Assembly: GCF_905171775.1 (NCBI RefSeq)
Contig: NC_053497.1
Location: forward strand, 105,609,157-105,673,156
Reading direction: 5' to 3'
Origin: Rana temporaria
Taxonomy: Eukaryota > Chordata > Amphibia > Anura > Ranidae
DNA: 64,000 nucleotides
The position numbers and the translations under genes are program-made. The notes beneath the pieces are model-generated. The model did not search any database and was not told the DNA's origin. It saw only the letters and a list, made by a program, of their open reading frames with translations. Shown here piece by piece: positions 21,447 through 31,612 of this stretch (its first letter is position 1; every line of letters starts with the position of its first letter).

Positions 21447-21820
21447 GGTACGGTTCACGTTACTGCGGCTTGAAAGTCGTGCGACTTTGCCAGGCGACCT
21501 CCTGGCAATTTGCTGGCGACTTGAAAACTACTTTGATGCGACTTTCAGGGAATGGCTGGTTAATCTTCCTGTAATGTCGGATCCAAATCACATCAATATA
21601 GATGAGGATCAGGATTGGAGGCAACGTCCATTAAAGTCTATGGGCACAAGTAGGCTAGAAGTCGCCTCGAAATATTACAGGAACCTTTTCTAAAGTCGGA
21701 GCGACTTCAGTAGTGCCAATTAAGACATCTCTCATTGACTAACATGGGATTTCAAATATCATGCTACTTGGGGTCTCACAAGTCGGATCCCAAGTCACGA
21801 AAGTGTGAACAGATCCTAAC
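21447..21820. repeat. 'ggttcacgttactgcggc' MITE with GTCGCACGACTT motifs
   Basis: Starts GTACGGTTCACGTTACTGCG and ends CAAGTCACGAAAGTGTGAAC near 21810. The interior repeats 'gcgactt' blocks in both orientations. The open stretch across it is non-coding. It resembles the 36277-36532 element in motif use. Confidence 0.55.
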
Positions 21821-21825
21821 TAAAA

Positions 21826-22292
21826 ATTGCTGGCGGGGAGTTGGGATCAGTGGCAGTGATGGGGGGAGTCCTGATCAGCCAACTTAGGTGCTCTTGATTA
21901 GGGTCTGCTGATCTGAGAACTAGTGGGGACTTTTAATGGCAACTATAAACACAGGTAGTGTTACTCTCTGTGTCTCTGACTTTGTGGTGTCTCGTAGTAG
22001 TGACACATATGCCAAAATCAGGATAGGGTCTCCTCCAGCCCCTCCCACTTCGAATTCCTCACCAGTCAGCTGACCTCTAGTCTCTGCCCCCCAGCCATGT
22101 TGTGGACTTAATTGACGGCTGTGAATTGGCTGTGCGAGCGGCCGCAGGCTCCAGGTACAGCCTTGCTGGGCTACCGCAAAAAAAGACTGGGAGAGCGGTG
22201 TGGGCTTCAGGAACAGCCTAGGATTCGGTGACCCCTGGCAAATCATCATTCAACCACCGAGGGGGTCCCGACCCCCAGGTTGAGAACCACTG
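21826..22292 (-). repeat. hAT-type element right end, left end lost
   Basis: The sequence ends GACCCCCAGGTTGAGAACCA then CTG at 22292. On the minus strand this is the CAGTGGTTCTCAACCTGGGG terminus common to Charlie/hAT non-autonomous elements. No matching left terminus is seen, so the start is approximate. Confidence 0.6.
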
Positions 22293-22449
22293 CTCTAGGA
22301 AATGTGCTTATGATCAATTCCATTAAAGTGCATCTATGATCAAAATGTAAAAACATATACAATGAATTTCAATTATTTCTAGCCTATTCCTAATACTCTG
22401 AACCATCTTGAGGTTCAAAAACTTACTTTTTCAAGATCCCCCCCACAGC

Positions 22450-22720
22450 TACTTTAAGGCCACATTCACACCAAAACGCGGTGCAGGAAACCCGCTTTCT
22501 GTGCAGGTTTCCCGCACCTTGTTCAAAGTGCACTGAAGTTGAATCTGCAGCTGGTGTCAATGTTAACATAACCACACCCCAAACATGCATGCATGCACTA
22601 CTTTTGATGCGGTGCAGCATGATATGGCCCATTTAAAATCAATGGGCTCAAATCACATTGCACAGATCCACTCATGAATCGCATAAGAACTCTCAGGTCA
22701 CCTGTGGCCAGGTGACAAGT
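22450..22720. repeat. 'ggccacattcacacc' MITE fragment
   Basis: Left end AAGGCCACATTCACACC. It contains GCGGTGCAGG and TTTCCCGCACC inverted motifs. The right end is not resolved; it grades into 22720-23140. Confidence 0.45.
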
Positions 22721-23140
22721 GCACCCCGTTAGGGTCAGGGATGCACCATAGGGTAGTGAACCCTTTAGCCGACTGCTGTGAACAGAGAGGAAGTGTGAGC
22801 CCAAGATTCCTCAGGGCACGGAGTCTAAGACCAAGATTGGTGTTCATCAGAGCCTCTGGTGGTGAGGATGGCCTTCGCTGCAGCTGGATACAGGTCACAA
22901 CCCCTGGGGTCCCCTAGGTCACACTCCGCAGGGAGAGAGGAGAAGCAGCAACCAGGACAAGCGATAGTGATGGGTAAGCCGAGGTCAGGGTAACAGGCAG
23001 ACAAGGGTAACCGAGGGACAGGCAAAAGGTCAGGGAAACCGGCAAGAGCCAAAATCGGTACACAGGAAGGTAAACTTGGCACACAGCAGACAGGAACTCA
23101 AGCTACAAACAAAGGTTGAACAGCAAAGCAGACTAGCAGT
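22720..23140. repeat. Probable LTR-retroelement-related repeat
   Basis: Purine-rich text with imperfectly repeated 'ggtcaggg', 'acaggcag' and 'accgagggac' units (about 22975-23050). It resembles internal sequence of frog LTR elements I remember, but no reading frame or LTR pair can be shown. Confidence 0.3.
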
Positions 23141-23640
23141 GCAGTGGTTAATATAGGCTTACTGAGATGGCCTGGGGTGGAGCCATACAGGAAGGAAGGT
23201 GATAAAAGACAGGCCTTTAATGAACACATGGAGATCAGGTAAGCTGCCAGACTTTATTGCATATTCATGACAAGAACGAGCAGCATGTTCCTGTGCAATT
23301 CCTAGTGTGAATAGCCCTAAATTGTTCCACAGAGCCTACCTTCTGAAATACAGAAGTGCTGAGAATAAGAGTTTCAGGAGGCGGGGTCAGTACAGGGATC
23401 ACAGCTTGTAGGCAAGGTACCATGGGAGATGTAGTCCTTAGAAATTAAATTAAACAGCAGAGAAGAAGCTGCAAAGCATGTAGGGAATGCAGGAAGTTGT
23501 GAAAAGAAATGAAAGGCGATGAAGAGATTGTTTTAAAGTATATTGGATTGTTAAATAGAACTGTTGTTTTGTATTGTTATTACAATGTTGATGTACAGTA
23601 TATAATGAAATAATATGTATGCTGTGACCATAGATTTCCT
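23141..23640. other. No recognised feature
   Basis: AT-rich intronic DNA. No TIRs or exons recognised. Confidence 0.5.
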
Positions 23641-23642
23641 TT

Positions 23643-24118
23643 AAGGGCTTATTCACGCCATCATTTTAGCCATGCAGATGCGTTTTTGCATACACAGTTT
23701 TTAATGCGTTTTTGATACGTTTCCAATGCAGTCCCATGCATTTTGTTTGGCTTTTTTACACGTGAAAAATCTTTTAGGACAATGTGCAGTACGGTGCAGT
23801 CTATTGCATTTACACACATTTTGATGCACGCTGATCAAAAAAATAAAATAAAAAATGCAATAGGATGTACTTTTATTGAAAGCACTGAAACTGCTCACAC
23901 TGGTGTGAACAAAGATTACTGGAATACATGGCAAACAATGTGTAGCACATGCAGTCTGGATGCAGGATACCTGTGAAAGACAGGTATGCTGTCCCCCCTC
24001 CCCCTCAAAAGGTGTCAAATGTGGCACCAGAGGGGGGAGGAATACAACGAGTGGAAGTTCCATTTTTGGCTTTAAAAATGCCCTGGAAAGTATCTGGTGT
24101 GAACCAGCTCTCAAGAAG
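23643..24118. repeat. 'gggcttattcacgcc' MITE
   Basis: Left end AAGGGCTTATTCACGCCATC; right end GGTGTGAACCAGCTCTCAAG. The interior contains AATGCGTTTTTGATACG and ATTTTGATGCACGC blocks. Approximate limits. Confidence 0.5.
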
Positions 24119-24880
24119 GAATAACAAATCTGCAAAGAAAAAATATTTATGTGATAGGTCACACAATTTTGTTTTTCAAATAGGTGTACTTTATTAATGC
24201 CAAATACATTACCCCCCATGAATTACCCCATATAAAAGCAACAGCACAGCCCCCCTTAGATCACCCCCCCCCTTTCTCCCATGGATGATAGATGCCAGGT
24301 CACAGGTAGAGGGAAGAGCCTGGAATTCTGTGCAACTTCTGAATCAGTCATGACAGAGTCGGCTTCCATCTTAATTAGCTGGAGTGCCCTCAGGTCTAAG
24401 GTCAGACACACCCCTAGACCCCGGGGACACCCAGAACATCTGCTGCAAAATTTATCTTTTACCTTGAAGACAACGTTAATCCTTTCAATGCATTTGTAAA
24501 TGAGACCGACTGGTCTTTGAAAAGCTTCAATTCCATAAATAGAATCCTAAATGAACTCTGCTGAGTGCCACCGACTGGCCATATAAATCTGTGAAAGATG
24601 GGCACTAAACTTCACATTGATTGTAGGGGATGGGTGCAAAATACCTCTTACAGCATCAGATCTGGGGGGTCTCATACCAAGAAAAAAAAGGTAAAAAATG
24701 CTGGTTGTATTGGTAAAAGTACTCCCCGTCCTTACATCAGAGCGGAGCTCCACGTAAGCTGACGGACACACCTCAGACAAATCAAAGCAGAATTGTTGCC
24801 CAACAATTAACATTCAAATATTTACACATTCCTAACAAACGCCAAATAAACTTTAAAACAAGCCCGTACTGACCTCTATA
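24119..24880. other. No recognised feature
   Basis: Intronic DNA; C-runs near 24240-24275. No exon recognised on either strand. Confidence 0.5.
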
Positions 24881-24899
24881 GCAACAGACATTGTAGAAT

Positions 24900-25097
24900 A
24901 AAACCATGCGCGCAGGACGGGCATGATCCCATTAATAAAGCCGGGACGCTCAGTGCGCCTGCGCCGTAGACATCGGTGCAGTGTTTTCTGCAAATAAATA
25001 ACCGTATGGGTTAAGGAGATATTACTTGCATCTACAGGTAAGCCTTAATCTAGGCTTACCTGTAAGTGCGAGTTGTCAAAGTGGGTTTACACCCACT
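24900..25097. repeat. Right part of a TTAA element (GTGGGTTTACACCCACT)
   Basis: Ends GGGTTTACACCCACT at 25097 against the TTAA at 25098-25101. It contains the inverted pair AGGTAAGCCTT…AGGCTTACCTGTA. The same layout, ACCTATAGGTAAGCC then GGGTTTACAACCACT, ends the 56774-57205 element. Left end missing. Confidence 0.6.
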
Positions 25098-25101
25098 TTA
25101 A

Positions 25102-25409
25102 AGGGGTTGTAAAGGTTTGTTTTTTATTTTCTAAATAGGTTCCTTTAAGCTAGTGCATTGTTGGTTCACTTAACTTTTCCTACGAATTCCCTTCTAAATG
25201 TTTTTTTTTTCTTTGTCTGAATGTCTCACTTCCTGTTCCTCCTCAGTAAGCTTTCCACCATCATCCGAGCTGTTCTGGCTGGGGGCTAGTCAGCCAGAAC
25301 AGCTTACTGAGCAGGAACCGGAAGTGAGAAATTCAGACAAAGAAAACAGGAAAAAAAAACATTTAGAAGGGAAATCAAAGGAAAGGGTTAGCTTAAAGAA
25401 CCTATTTAG

Positions 25410-25445
<36 letters not shown>

Positions 25446-25453
25446 CAACCCCT
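25102..25453. mobile_element. TTAA-flanked foldback (AGGGGTTGTAAAGG), 352 bp
   Basis: TTAA at 25098-25101 and 25454-25457, with perfect 14-bp TIRs AGGGGTTGTAAAGG / CCTTTACAACCCCT. The arms contain TTCCTTTAAGCTAGTGCATT, CCTTCTAAATG and a central GAACAGCTTACTGAG motif. Same family as 646-1037. A ~30-bp A run at 25410-25439 sits in the right arm and lies under a spurious open stretch. Confidence 0.88.
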
Positions 25454-25474
25454 TTAACCTTTATTACTCTACTG

Positions 25475-25824
25475 CAGTGGGGCCACATGTGGCCTGCGGA
25501 GCCCTCTGTGATGTGGCCCCCGACCTCCTGCTCTGGGATGGAATAAAATAGAATATAACACTGTTATTAAAGGAAAGTTTATTACTAAAATCAGTGTATA
25601 TATGGGCATATCTGTTCTGCAGTGGTTACTGGGCTGCTTTCAAACTGATCCGCAGGTGCAGAGAAGTGCACTTGGGGGTTACCTGCACTGAGCCATAGAC
25701 TTGTATTATTTGTGAGATTGGTGTGCTGAGAGTAGAGTGGGCTCTATAGAGCCAAGTGGGCTGCCATCCACCCACTCTTAGTCGCTTAAGTGGCCCTTGC
25801 TCTTCAAAAGGTTGGGCACCCCTG
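25475..25824. mobile_element. hAT-like element, 350 bp, perfect 8-bp TSD
   Basis: CAGTGGGGCCACATGTGGCC at left and GGTTGGGCACCCCTG at right. They are flanked by identical CTCTACTG at 25467-25474 and 25825-25832. The interior repeats 'gtggcccccgacctcctgctc' text and has no transposase. The perfect TSD suggests a fairly recent insertion. Confidence 0.9.
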
Positions 25825-26169
25825 CTCTACTGCAATCAAGCTGGCTATAATCTAACATTTGTGTAGGTCTATTTTTTAGAAGGATGTATTATAGCTGCAG
25901 CTCTATATCAAGTGGCTCTTTACCAGCAGTACGCTGGAGATCAGGGCCAATTGCCCTCGCTCAGTGTCCAGTGGTTCTCCACAATGCTCCAATCAACAAT
26001 GTGCATTCTCCCTGAGTATCATTGTCCCTGAGTACCATGCTCCTTCTGTGGGAGCAGAGCTTTCCATCTCCAGCTGGCACAGGGATACTCAATGTAGGGC
26101 TGCAGCAATAATACATCAGATTAAAGGAAAAAAACTACACGTTATACACTACACGCTGGCCTGACTGCA

Positions 26170-26400
26170 TTATATTGATAAAAGTGTTGCATAAAATGTT
26201 TGGAATGTATTGCATTAAGGCAGCCGATTCCTTTGAATGGGATTCTTAATGCACCAAAAAATGGCATGCACTATTTATTTGTAGCAGAGCACAACAATTC
26301 ACCACAATGTACAGTAATGCATTACTATGTATTGTGATGTGCTGCAACACAGGTGCATTGGAAAGGTGCTTTGAAGTCCCATTAAGAATACATTTTATTA
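26170..26400. repeat. GCATTAAGG…AATGCACC inverted repeat
   Basis: It contains 'aatgtattgcattaaggcag', 'ggattcttaatgcacc' and alternating TGCATTACTATG and TGTGATGTGCTGCAACAC blocks, typical of non-autonomous foldbacks. Ends not resolved. 25833-26169 shows nothing. Confidence 0.35.
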
Positions 26401-27004
26401 AAGAATACCTAGTGACACAGCCATGAGGTTCCCTATTCAGATTCTTCCCGTTATAGGTGACAACATTCTGTCCCTTCTCATCTGTGCAAAGTAATCCCTC
26501 GCATTTCTTGCCTAATATATAGTTTGAAAGGTATGACAACCAATATAATTTATCAGCCATAATGATACAAGGTATCTGCTTTAACCCTTGTGCTGTCATA
26601 TTACTCCGGATATTGCTGAACTGTCCCAGCAACCAGAGATATTCATCAAGAGTGGAGTGTTTTGTTCCCCCGCCAGGCTGGCGGTTACTCCTGCTGCAAC
26701 CATAAAGGATCTGACGGTGTAGAATCTGATTAATACAGACATCTCTATGGAGAGAGAAAAGAAGGCCATTTAAACTCTTCCTGCTAGGCAGACGACTATA
26801 ATTTAGACTTGCGCCCGCTAGCTTTATCCCTCACCGAAATGCAGGTGAGACGCAACCCAGCTGCACTGTAATGGACATGGAACTACAAGTTGCACCATGA
26901 CTGAAGATCTTGGGCGTTGCATTTCTGCCAGAGAACCTATTCCACAACTAGAGGCTTATGGTAACAACAGGAAGATACAAAAAAAGTTAACCGTTTCCAC
27001 AAAT
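26401..27004. other. No recognised feature
   Basis: Unique-looking intronic DNA without exon or repeat signals. Confidence 0.5.
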
Positions 27005-27095
27005 TAGGTTTATTTTAAAGTATAACTAAAAGGCAAAACATATTTTTTTTTTCCGTTTTGGAAAGCCTGGAGAGGGATCAGAAAACCTTCCGGGT
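27005..27095 (+). repeat. Left end of the TTAAAGTATAACTAAAAGGC repeat
   Basis: TTTTAAAGTATAACTAAAAG and GGCAAAACAT plus T-run match the start of the 63715-64000 copy. Truncated after about 90 bases. Confidence 0.6.
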
Positions 27096-27299
27096 TTTAA
27101 AGTGGTCTATGCCCTTGTTATGGCGATGAAAAGGAAGTGTGGGATGTCAAACTAACAAACATATAAACTCACTTAGGTGAATGCAGCATTGCTCAGACGC
27201 CACACCTGTCCCCAGCTGCCTCTACACAGAGAAATGAGCAATCAAAGACTGCCGATCGCTCAGTTCTCGGTCTTCAGTGAGCAGAGAGTCTGACCATCA

Positions 27300-27540
27300 C
27301 TATAAATCAGCCGAATTTCAACCATGTATAGGCAGGCTGGTTGTAAACAAGCCGATCTATCGACAGACTTGTGTACAACCAGCTTGTTAGAACATGTTCT
27401 CTCTGGCAGTGCTGATCAATGTATTTTGGCAGCCAGGAAATCTCCCCAATGTCCGAACACAATAAGCTCACATACACATTACAGTCTGACAGAAAATCTC
27501 TACACAATCTTCCTTCTATTTACCAAAAGTAGGCAATAGG
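27300..27540. repeat. 'aggctggttgtaaacaagcc' dispersed repeat
   Basis: GCCGATCTATCGACAGACTT and TGTGTACAACCAGCTTGTTA recur with changes at 39166-39460 and 52513-52790. The two 'gttgtacacaag' motifs face each other, so this is part of a foldback family. Confidence 0.55.
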
Positions 27541-27719
27541 AGGCGTGACTTAAACTACCTATTCAGTTTATACACAACCAGGTAGCCCTTAACTACATAG
27601 TTTCTGCTAGTTCTGAGGCTCACCATACACATTACAATCTGAGAAACCAAAACTTGTTTTGAATCCAATCAAGAAGGCCCTTACACTACCTACTTGTAAA
27701 AAGAACAGAAGAATATGAA

Positions 27720-27866
27720 ATTCATCATGCATATAGACAGTCTGACTGCACAATCTCCGTTAAAGTTCAACACACACATTACAATCTGGTTGAACAATCT
27801 TCTTTAAATCTACCAGATCATTAAGAAGATTTTACAACCTGACTGTAATGTGTGTAATGAGCTTTA
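27720..27866. repeat. 'acacattacaatctg' inverted repeat
   Basis: ACACACATTACAATCTGGTT (27770) faces AACCTGACTGTAATGTGTGT (27836). The arms of about 20 bp span 27768-27855. Additional 'acattacaatctg' copies lie at 27477 and 27630, so several fragments of one family cluster here. Confidence 0.55.
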
Positions 27867-27867
27867 G

Positions 27868-28100
27868 TCCCCTTTCACACGGGCGGACCGTTCAGGTCCA
27901 CCTGTCAGTTTTTTAGGCAGACCTGAACGGATGCTCCGTGCACCTCTATGGAGCGACAGATGTCAGCGGTGGCATGTTCTCCGACATCCGACCAGCTTCA
28001 ATCCGCCAAAGTGCGACAGATGGAAACCCTATTTTCCATCCGTCTGGTGGATCGGATGAAAACGGACTCTACGGTCCGTCTTTATCCAATCCCCCATGTT
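27868..28100. repeat. CCCCTTTCACACGGGCGGAC MITE, right end lost
   Basis: Left end TAGTCCCCTTTCACACGGGC. It contains TCCATCCGTCTGGTGGATCG and ATCCGACCAGCTTCAATCCG, as in 17661-18041 and 33600-33921. The text breaks off at TTTATCCAATCCCCCATG without the matching right terminus. Confidence 0.6.
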
Positions 28101-28237
28101 GTAATATGTTGGCCGATTTATGTGGGAGATTCTATTATTATATATATGTAAGTCCAAAATTGACCAGGCCAGATTTCAGTTGACATTTGGTATCTGTAAT
28201 CTAATTGCACATATCAAAAGGGGCTTGTTGATGTTAA

Positions 28238-28731
28238 AGTGGAGGTTCACCCGGAAATGTTAATTTTTAACATTAGATTGATGCTCATTTTGTCAAGGGG
28301 AATCAGGTAGTTTTTTTAAAATCAAAGCCGTACTTACCGTTTTAGAGATGCATCTTCTCCGCCGCTTCCGGGTATGGGCTGCGGGACTGGGCATTCCTAC
28401 TTGATTGACAGGCTTCCGACAGGCTTCCGACGGTCGCATCTATCACGTCACGATTTTCCGAAAGTAGCCGAACGTCGGTGCGCAGGCGCCGTATAGAGCT
28501 GCACCGACGTTCGGCTTCTTTCGGCTACTCGTGACGCGATAGATGTGACCGTCGGAAGCCTGTCAATCAAGTAGGAACGCCCAGTCCCGAAGACCATACC
28601 CGGAAGCGGCGGAGAAGATGTATCTCTAAAACGGTAAGTACGGCTTCGATTTTAAAAAAACTACCCGATTCCCCTTGAGAAAATGAGCATCAATCTAAGG
28701 TTAAAACATTTTTTTCGGGTGAACTCCCGCT
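28238..28731. mobile_element. TTAA-flanked 494-bp near-perfect palindrome
   Basis: TTAA at 28234-28237 and 28732-28735. The outer ends are AGTGGAGGTTCACCCGG and the inverted TTCGGGTGAACTCCCGCT. Nearly the whole element folds on itself: CTTCTCCGCCGCTTCCGGGT (28350s) mirrors ACCCGGAAGCGGCGGAGAAG (28598-28617), and GCCGAACGTCGGTGC (28468) mirrors GCACCGACGTTCGGC (28501). The centre is near 28491. Non-coding. A broken copy is at 6057-6315. Confidence 0.9.
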
Positions 28732-28739
28732 TTAATATG

Positions 28740-29360
28740 CAAGAATCCAGGATAAGTCTATTTTACACATCAAACCTGTACTCTGAAAAGAGACACTGAT
28801 CTGAAAGGCTGTAACCTGTTTTAAATGCTAAATTCAAAAGTTGTTAAGGGAAGGGGAAATGTATTTATAAATATTGTAAACCTAGTGCAGCAACAGACTA
28901 ATATAATAACGTGATTTCACAGGTATATTGTTGGTCTGCTATAAGCACCTGTAATATTATCCACAAGACTTTCACCATCGTTGGTGCATGTCCTCAGAAA
29001 ATGTCCTGGATGATATCAAGTCACGGTTACCTCCACCATTTAGCTAGTACAGGTCTTCTGCCAGGAACTGCGCCCTCATTACATTCTGCTACCATCTTCC
29101 TCTGGCCTTGTGAATTATATACATCATCCAGAAGAGAGAAATAGGGCTTCTCCACAGGTATCCAACAAGAAGATTGACAGACAGAAAACTGGCTGAAGGG
29201 GAACCGGTAGCTGGGCAAATGTTTTGAATCAAGAACTCCATTAGTCATGAGATTGAAGAGGCTGATTCATTGCAAGCAAATCAGCCAAGTGCAAGATCAA
29301 GCAAGTGCTGGAAAACGACAGTTAAAGGATAAAATGTTTGAATGTGATTGGGGGGCTTTT
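28740..29360. other. No recognised feature
   Basis: Unique-looking intronic DNA. Short open stretches at 28911-29248 on both strands have no support. Confidence 0.5.
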
Positions 29361-29364
29361 AAAA

Positions 29365-29612
29365 CTACAGTCCCAATTCCAAAAAAGTTGGGACGCTGTG
29401 TAAAATCTACATAACAGAATGCAAGGATTTAAAAAACCTCAAACCCATATTTTATGCACAATAGAAAAAAAAAATCATCAAAAATTTTCAAAATGACCAG
29501 AAGAAAATTTTGCAAATTATTAGGTTGATTGGCAACACGTCTAACATGATTTGGTATAAAAAAAGAGCATCTTAGAGAGAGTCAGAGTATTTCAGAATTA
29601 AAAGCTTGTTAG
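29365..29612 (+). repeat. Transposon fragment with 'aaaagttgggacgctgtg' end
   Basis: Motifs AATTCCAAAAAAGTTGGGAC, AAATTATTAGGTTGATTGGC and GGTATAAAAAAAGAGCATCT occur in the order seen in a DNA-transposon-type repeat I remember from fish and frogs. No transposase part is present; assignment from memory. Confidence 0.5.
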
Positions 29613-29630
29613 GCTATACTTTTCATATGG

Positions 29631-29669
29631 ATCACAGGAGTGCAGTTGGTTCTGCACTCTTGTGATCTG
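29631..29669. repeat. Hairpin, ~15-bp arms
   Basis: GATCACAGGAGTGCA and TGCACTCTTGTGATC are inverted around GTTGGTTC, with one mismatch in the arms. It lies just upstream of the Copia-type gag relic. Confidence 0.8.
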
Positions 29670-29897
29670 TTTTCAGCAGAGTGTGGGCTGAAGTCTGCTG
29701 ATGTCACAGAGTCGTCCAGGCTCCACTTCATCATGTCCAGGGAGTTGAGTGTTGAAAGAACAGCAAGTAATGTAAAGTAGAACTACATATTGTATGCATT
29801 ACAGGTTATGCGCCCAGCAAACCCAGCAGGCACCCAGGGCACCCACAGGCACTGGAAATAAAATCTACAGTGAGTACTGTATTCAGGCTGCTGAAAG

Positions 29898-30425
29898 ATG
29901 GCAAGCAATTTAGATGTGATGTTTTCAATAGCAAAGCTAAACCATGGCAATTACATGCTGTGGAAGTTTAAACTAAAAGTGTTATTTAGCATGAATGACT
30001 TGTGGCAAGTGCTGAATACAGACAGACCCACAAACTGAGAGACGGAGGACTGGGACAGGAAGGATAGACAGGCAAAAGCAACTATAAGCCTACTATGGGA
30101 AGATGACCAGCTTATCCACATAACAGGAGAAAAATGGCCAAAGGTATGTGGACTTTATTACAGAAACTGCATGAGCGTTCAAGTCTAAACAGCAAGTTAT
30201 TTCTGCTAAGACAACTATATAAAAAGATGAGACTAAAAGAAGGCCAGCAAATGTGTGACCATGTGAAATCTATGCTAGAGATCATAGAGCAGCTATGCAC
30301 CATCGGAGAGGACCATCAAAGATAACCATATTGTTGCCTTGCTCCTCTGCAGCCTTTCAGAGACTTATACTGTTCTTATTAATGCTTTAGAAACCAAACC
30401 GAGCAGAAACTAGCGCTAGAATTAA
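29898..30425 (+). pseudogene. Copia-type retrotransposon gag relic
   Basis: From the ATG at 29898 the frame reads MASNLDVMFSIAKLNHGNYM then LWKFKLKVLF and LWQVLN. This is the N-terminal 'kLn-NY-W' pattern of Copia gag (DUF4219/UBN2-type). A stop interrupts near 30037. A +1 shift near 30135 leads into WTLLQKLHERSSLNSKLFLL and EGQQMCDHVKSMLEIIEQL, and a further break near 30322 into IVALLLCSLSETYTVLINAL, the usual SLP/SL-YETL ending of the domain. No zinc knuckle, protease, integrase or RT follows, and no LTR pair is visible. Copia elements are rather rare in vertebrates. Decayed; not functional. Confidence 0.72.
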
Positions 30426-30510
30426 AATATTTGTAAATGTGACTGGAAGTTACAGGCAGAGATATCAGCAAAGGTTGCAGCTTTACTGTTATGGGTCTGT
30501 TGTACCTTAA

Positions 30511-31411
30511 AGTGGAAGTCAAGTCAAATTCTAACTAAGGCTAAACCTGCTCCCACCCCAATTCTAAGCCTAGCCTATCTAACCCTTGTGACAATATACT
30601 GTGAAAATGTAAGGTCAAATGACACAGGATTCGCATTAAGGCTTACTGTGAGACTGTTCCAGACTATTGTTTCTGAGCGGAGGAAACCAACTACAGAATC
30701 TGGAGAAAACCAAAAACGCAGATTGGGGCCTGGAGCTTGAAGGTGTCTTGGATGGGCTGGAGCCTTAAATCCTGTTTCTGGACTTTATTAGATGCCTCCA
30801 GCCTCTGAGTATCCAGGTTTGCAGGATCTTTATATAAATCAAGCCTGAATATAGCTCAGGGGTCCCAGTTTGGGGACAGCTCACATACTGGAGACAGGCC
30901 GTCTCATCCAGGGGTCAGAGATGACCCAACCAGGAGACAGGAGGCCCCATCTCGGGAGTCAAGTGGGATCCTACCATGATGTCAGGAGAATCCCTATTCA
31001 GAGGCCAGAAGTGGGCCCTATAGCATGGCACTGCCAATAGAGGCCAAGTGAACCAAGTAAACCAGGAGAGCTAGGTAACAGTCAGACGGACTGGTAAGAA
31101 GAGCAGGAGTGCTGCTGACAAAAGATCCAGGTAGCTTGGCATTTTCAATTGACTATTCACGTTAAGGAAAAAACACTGCATGGGCAATTGATGTTTATGT
31201 GAACTTCACGTTTTGTTCGATGAAAATGGCTGCCATGCCCTAAATTACACAGCAATCTCTGCTCTACACAGAAGCCGCCGCTGGAGAACTTATGTGACCG
31301 GACCAGAGCAGCTTCAGAATAGGCAAGTACACAAATCTTTTCTTTACAGGGTTAGATAGAATAGGGATGGGAGTAGATTTATCCTTAGTTAGGATTTGCC
31401 TGAACTTCCAC
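30511..31411. mobile_element. TTAA element with AGTGGAAGT ends, interrupted
   Basis: TTAA at 30507-30510 is followed by AGTGGAAGTCAAGTCAAATT. The right end, inverted as CTGAACTTCCACT, meets TTAT at 31412-31415. The first ~90 bp (AACTAAGGCTAAACCTGCTC) mirror 31325-31411 (TAGGGATGGGAGTAGATTTA). Between about 30600 and 31140 lies unrelated sequence with 'ggagacagg' and 'gaggccagaag' blocks, probably a later insertion of unknown type. Confidence 0.65.
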
Positions 31412-31417
31412 TTTATA

Positions 31418-31612
31418 TAATATTGCTGTTCTGCCTTTTGCTGCTGCTTCTTCTAGTTGTGCAGAACCACAAACTCAAGCAGGCACCCCACATGTATGCC
31501 TGGATTTGTAGTTCTAGAGCAGGTGGGCAGCTCTCTGCAGGGTTTGTGGCAGGGACCTCTAGAACAGCTACAATGTTTCTTTTTTCAAGTAAAAGCAAAA
31601 GTTTATGAAGTT
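31418..31612. repeat. Possible TIR repeat (TGTAGTTCTAGAGCAG)
   Basis: TTGCTGCTGCTTCTTCTAG, ATTTGTAGTTCTAGAGCAGG and GGGACCTCTAGAACAGCTAC suggest partial symmetry. Weak; ends not defined. Confidence 0.3.

Noticed and set aside
22825..23082. 85-codon minus-strand frame rich in Pro and Leu
   Set aside because: It falls in the repetitive purine-rich block (22720-23140); no domain or splice context.
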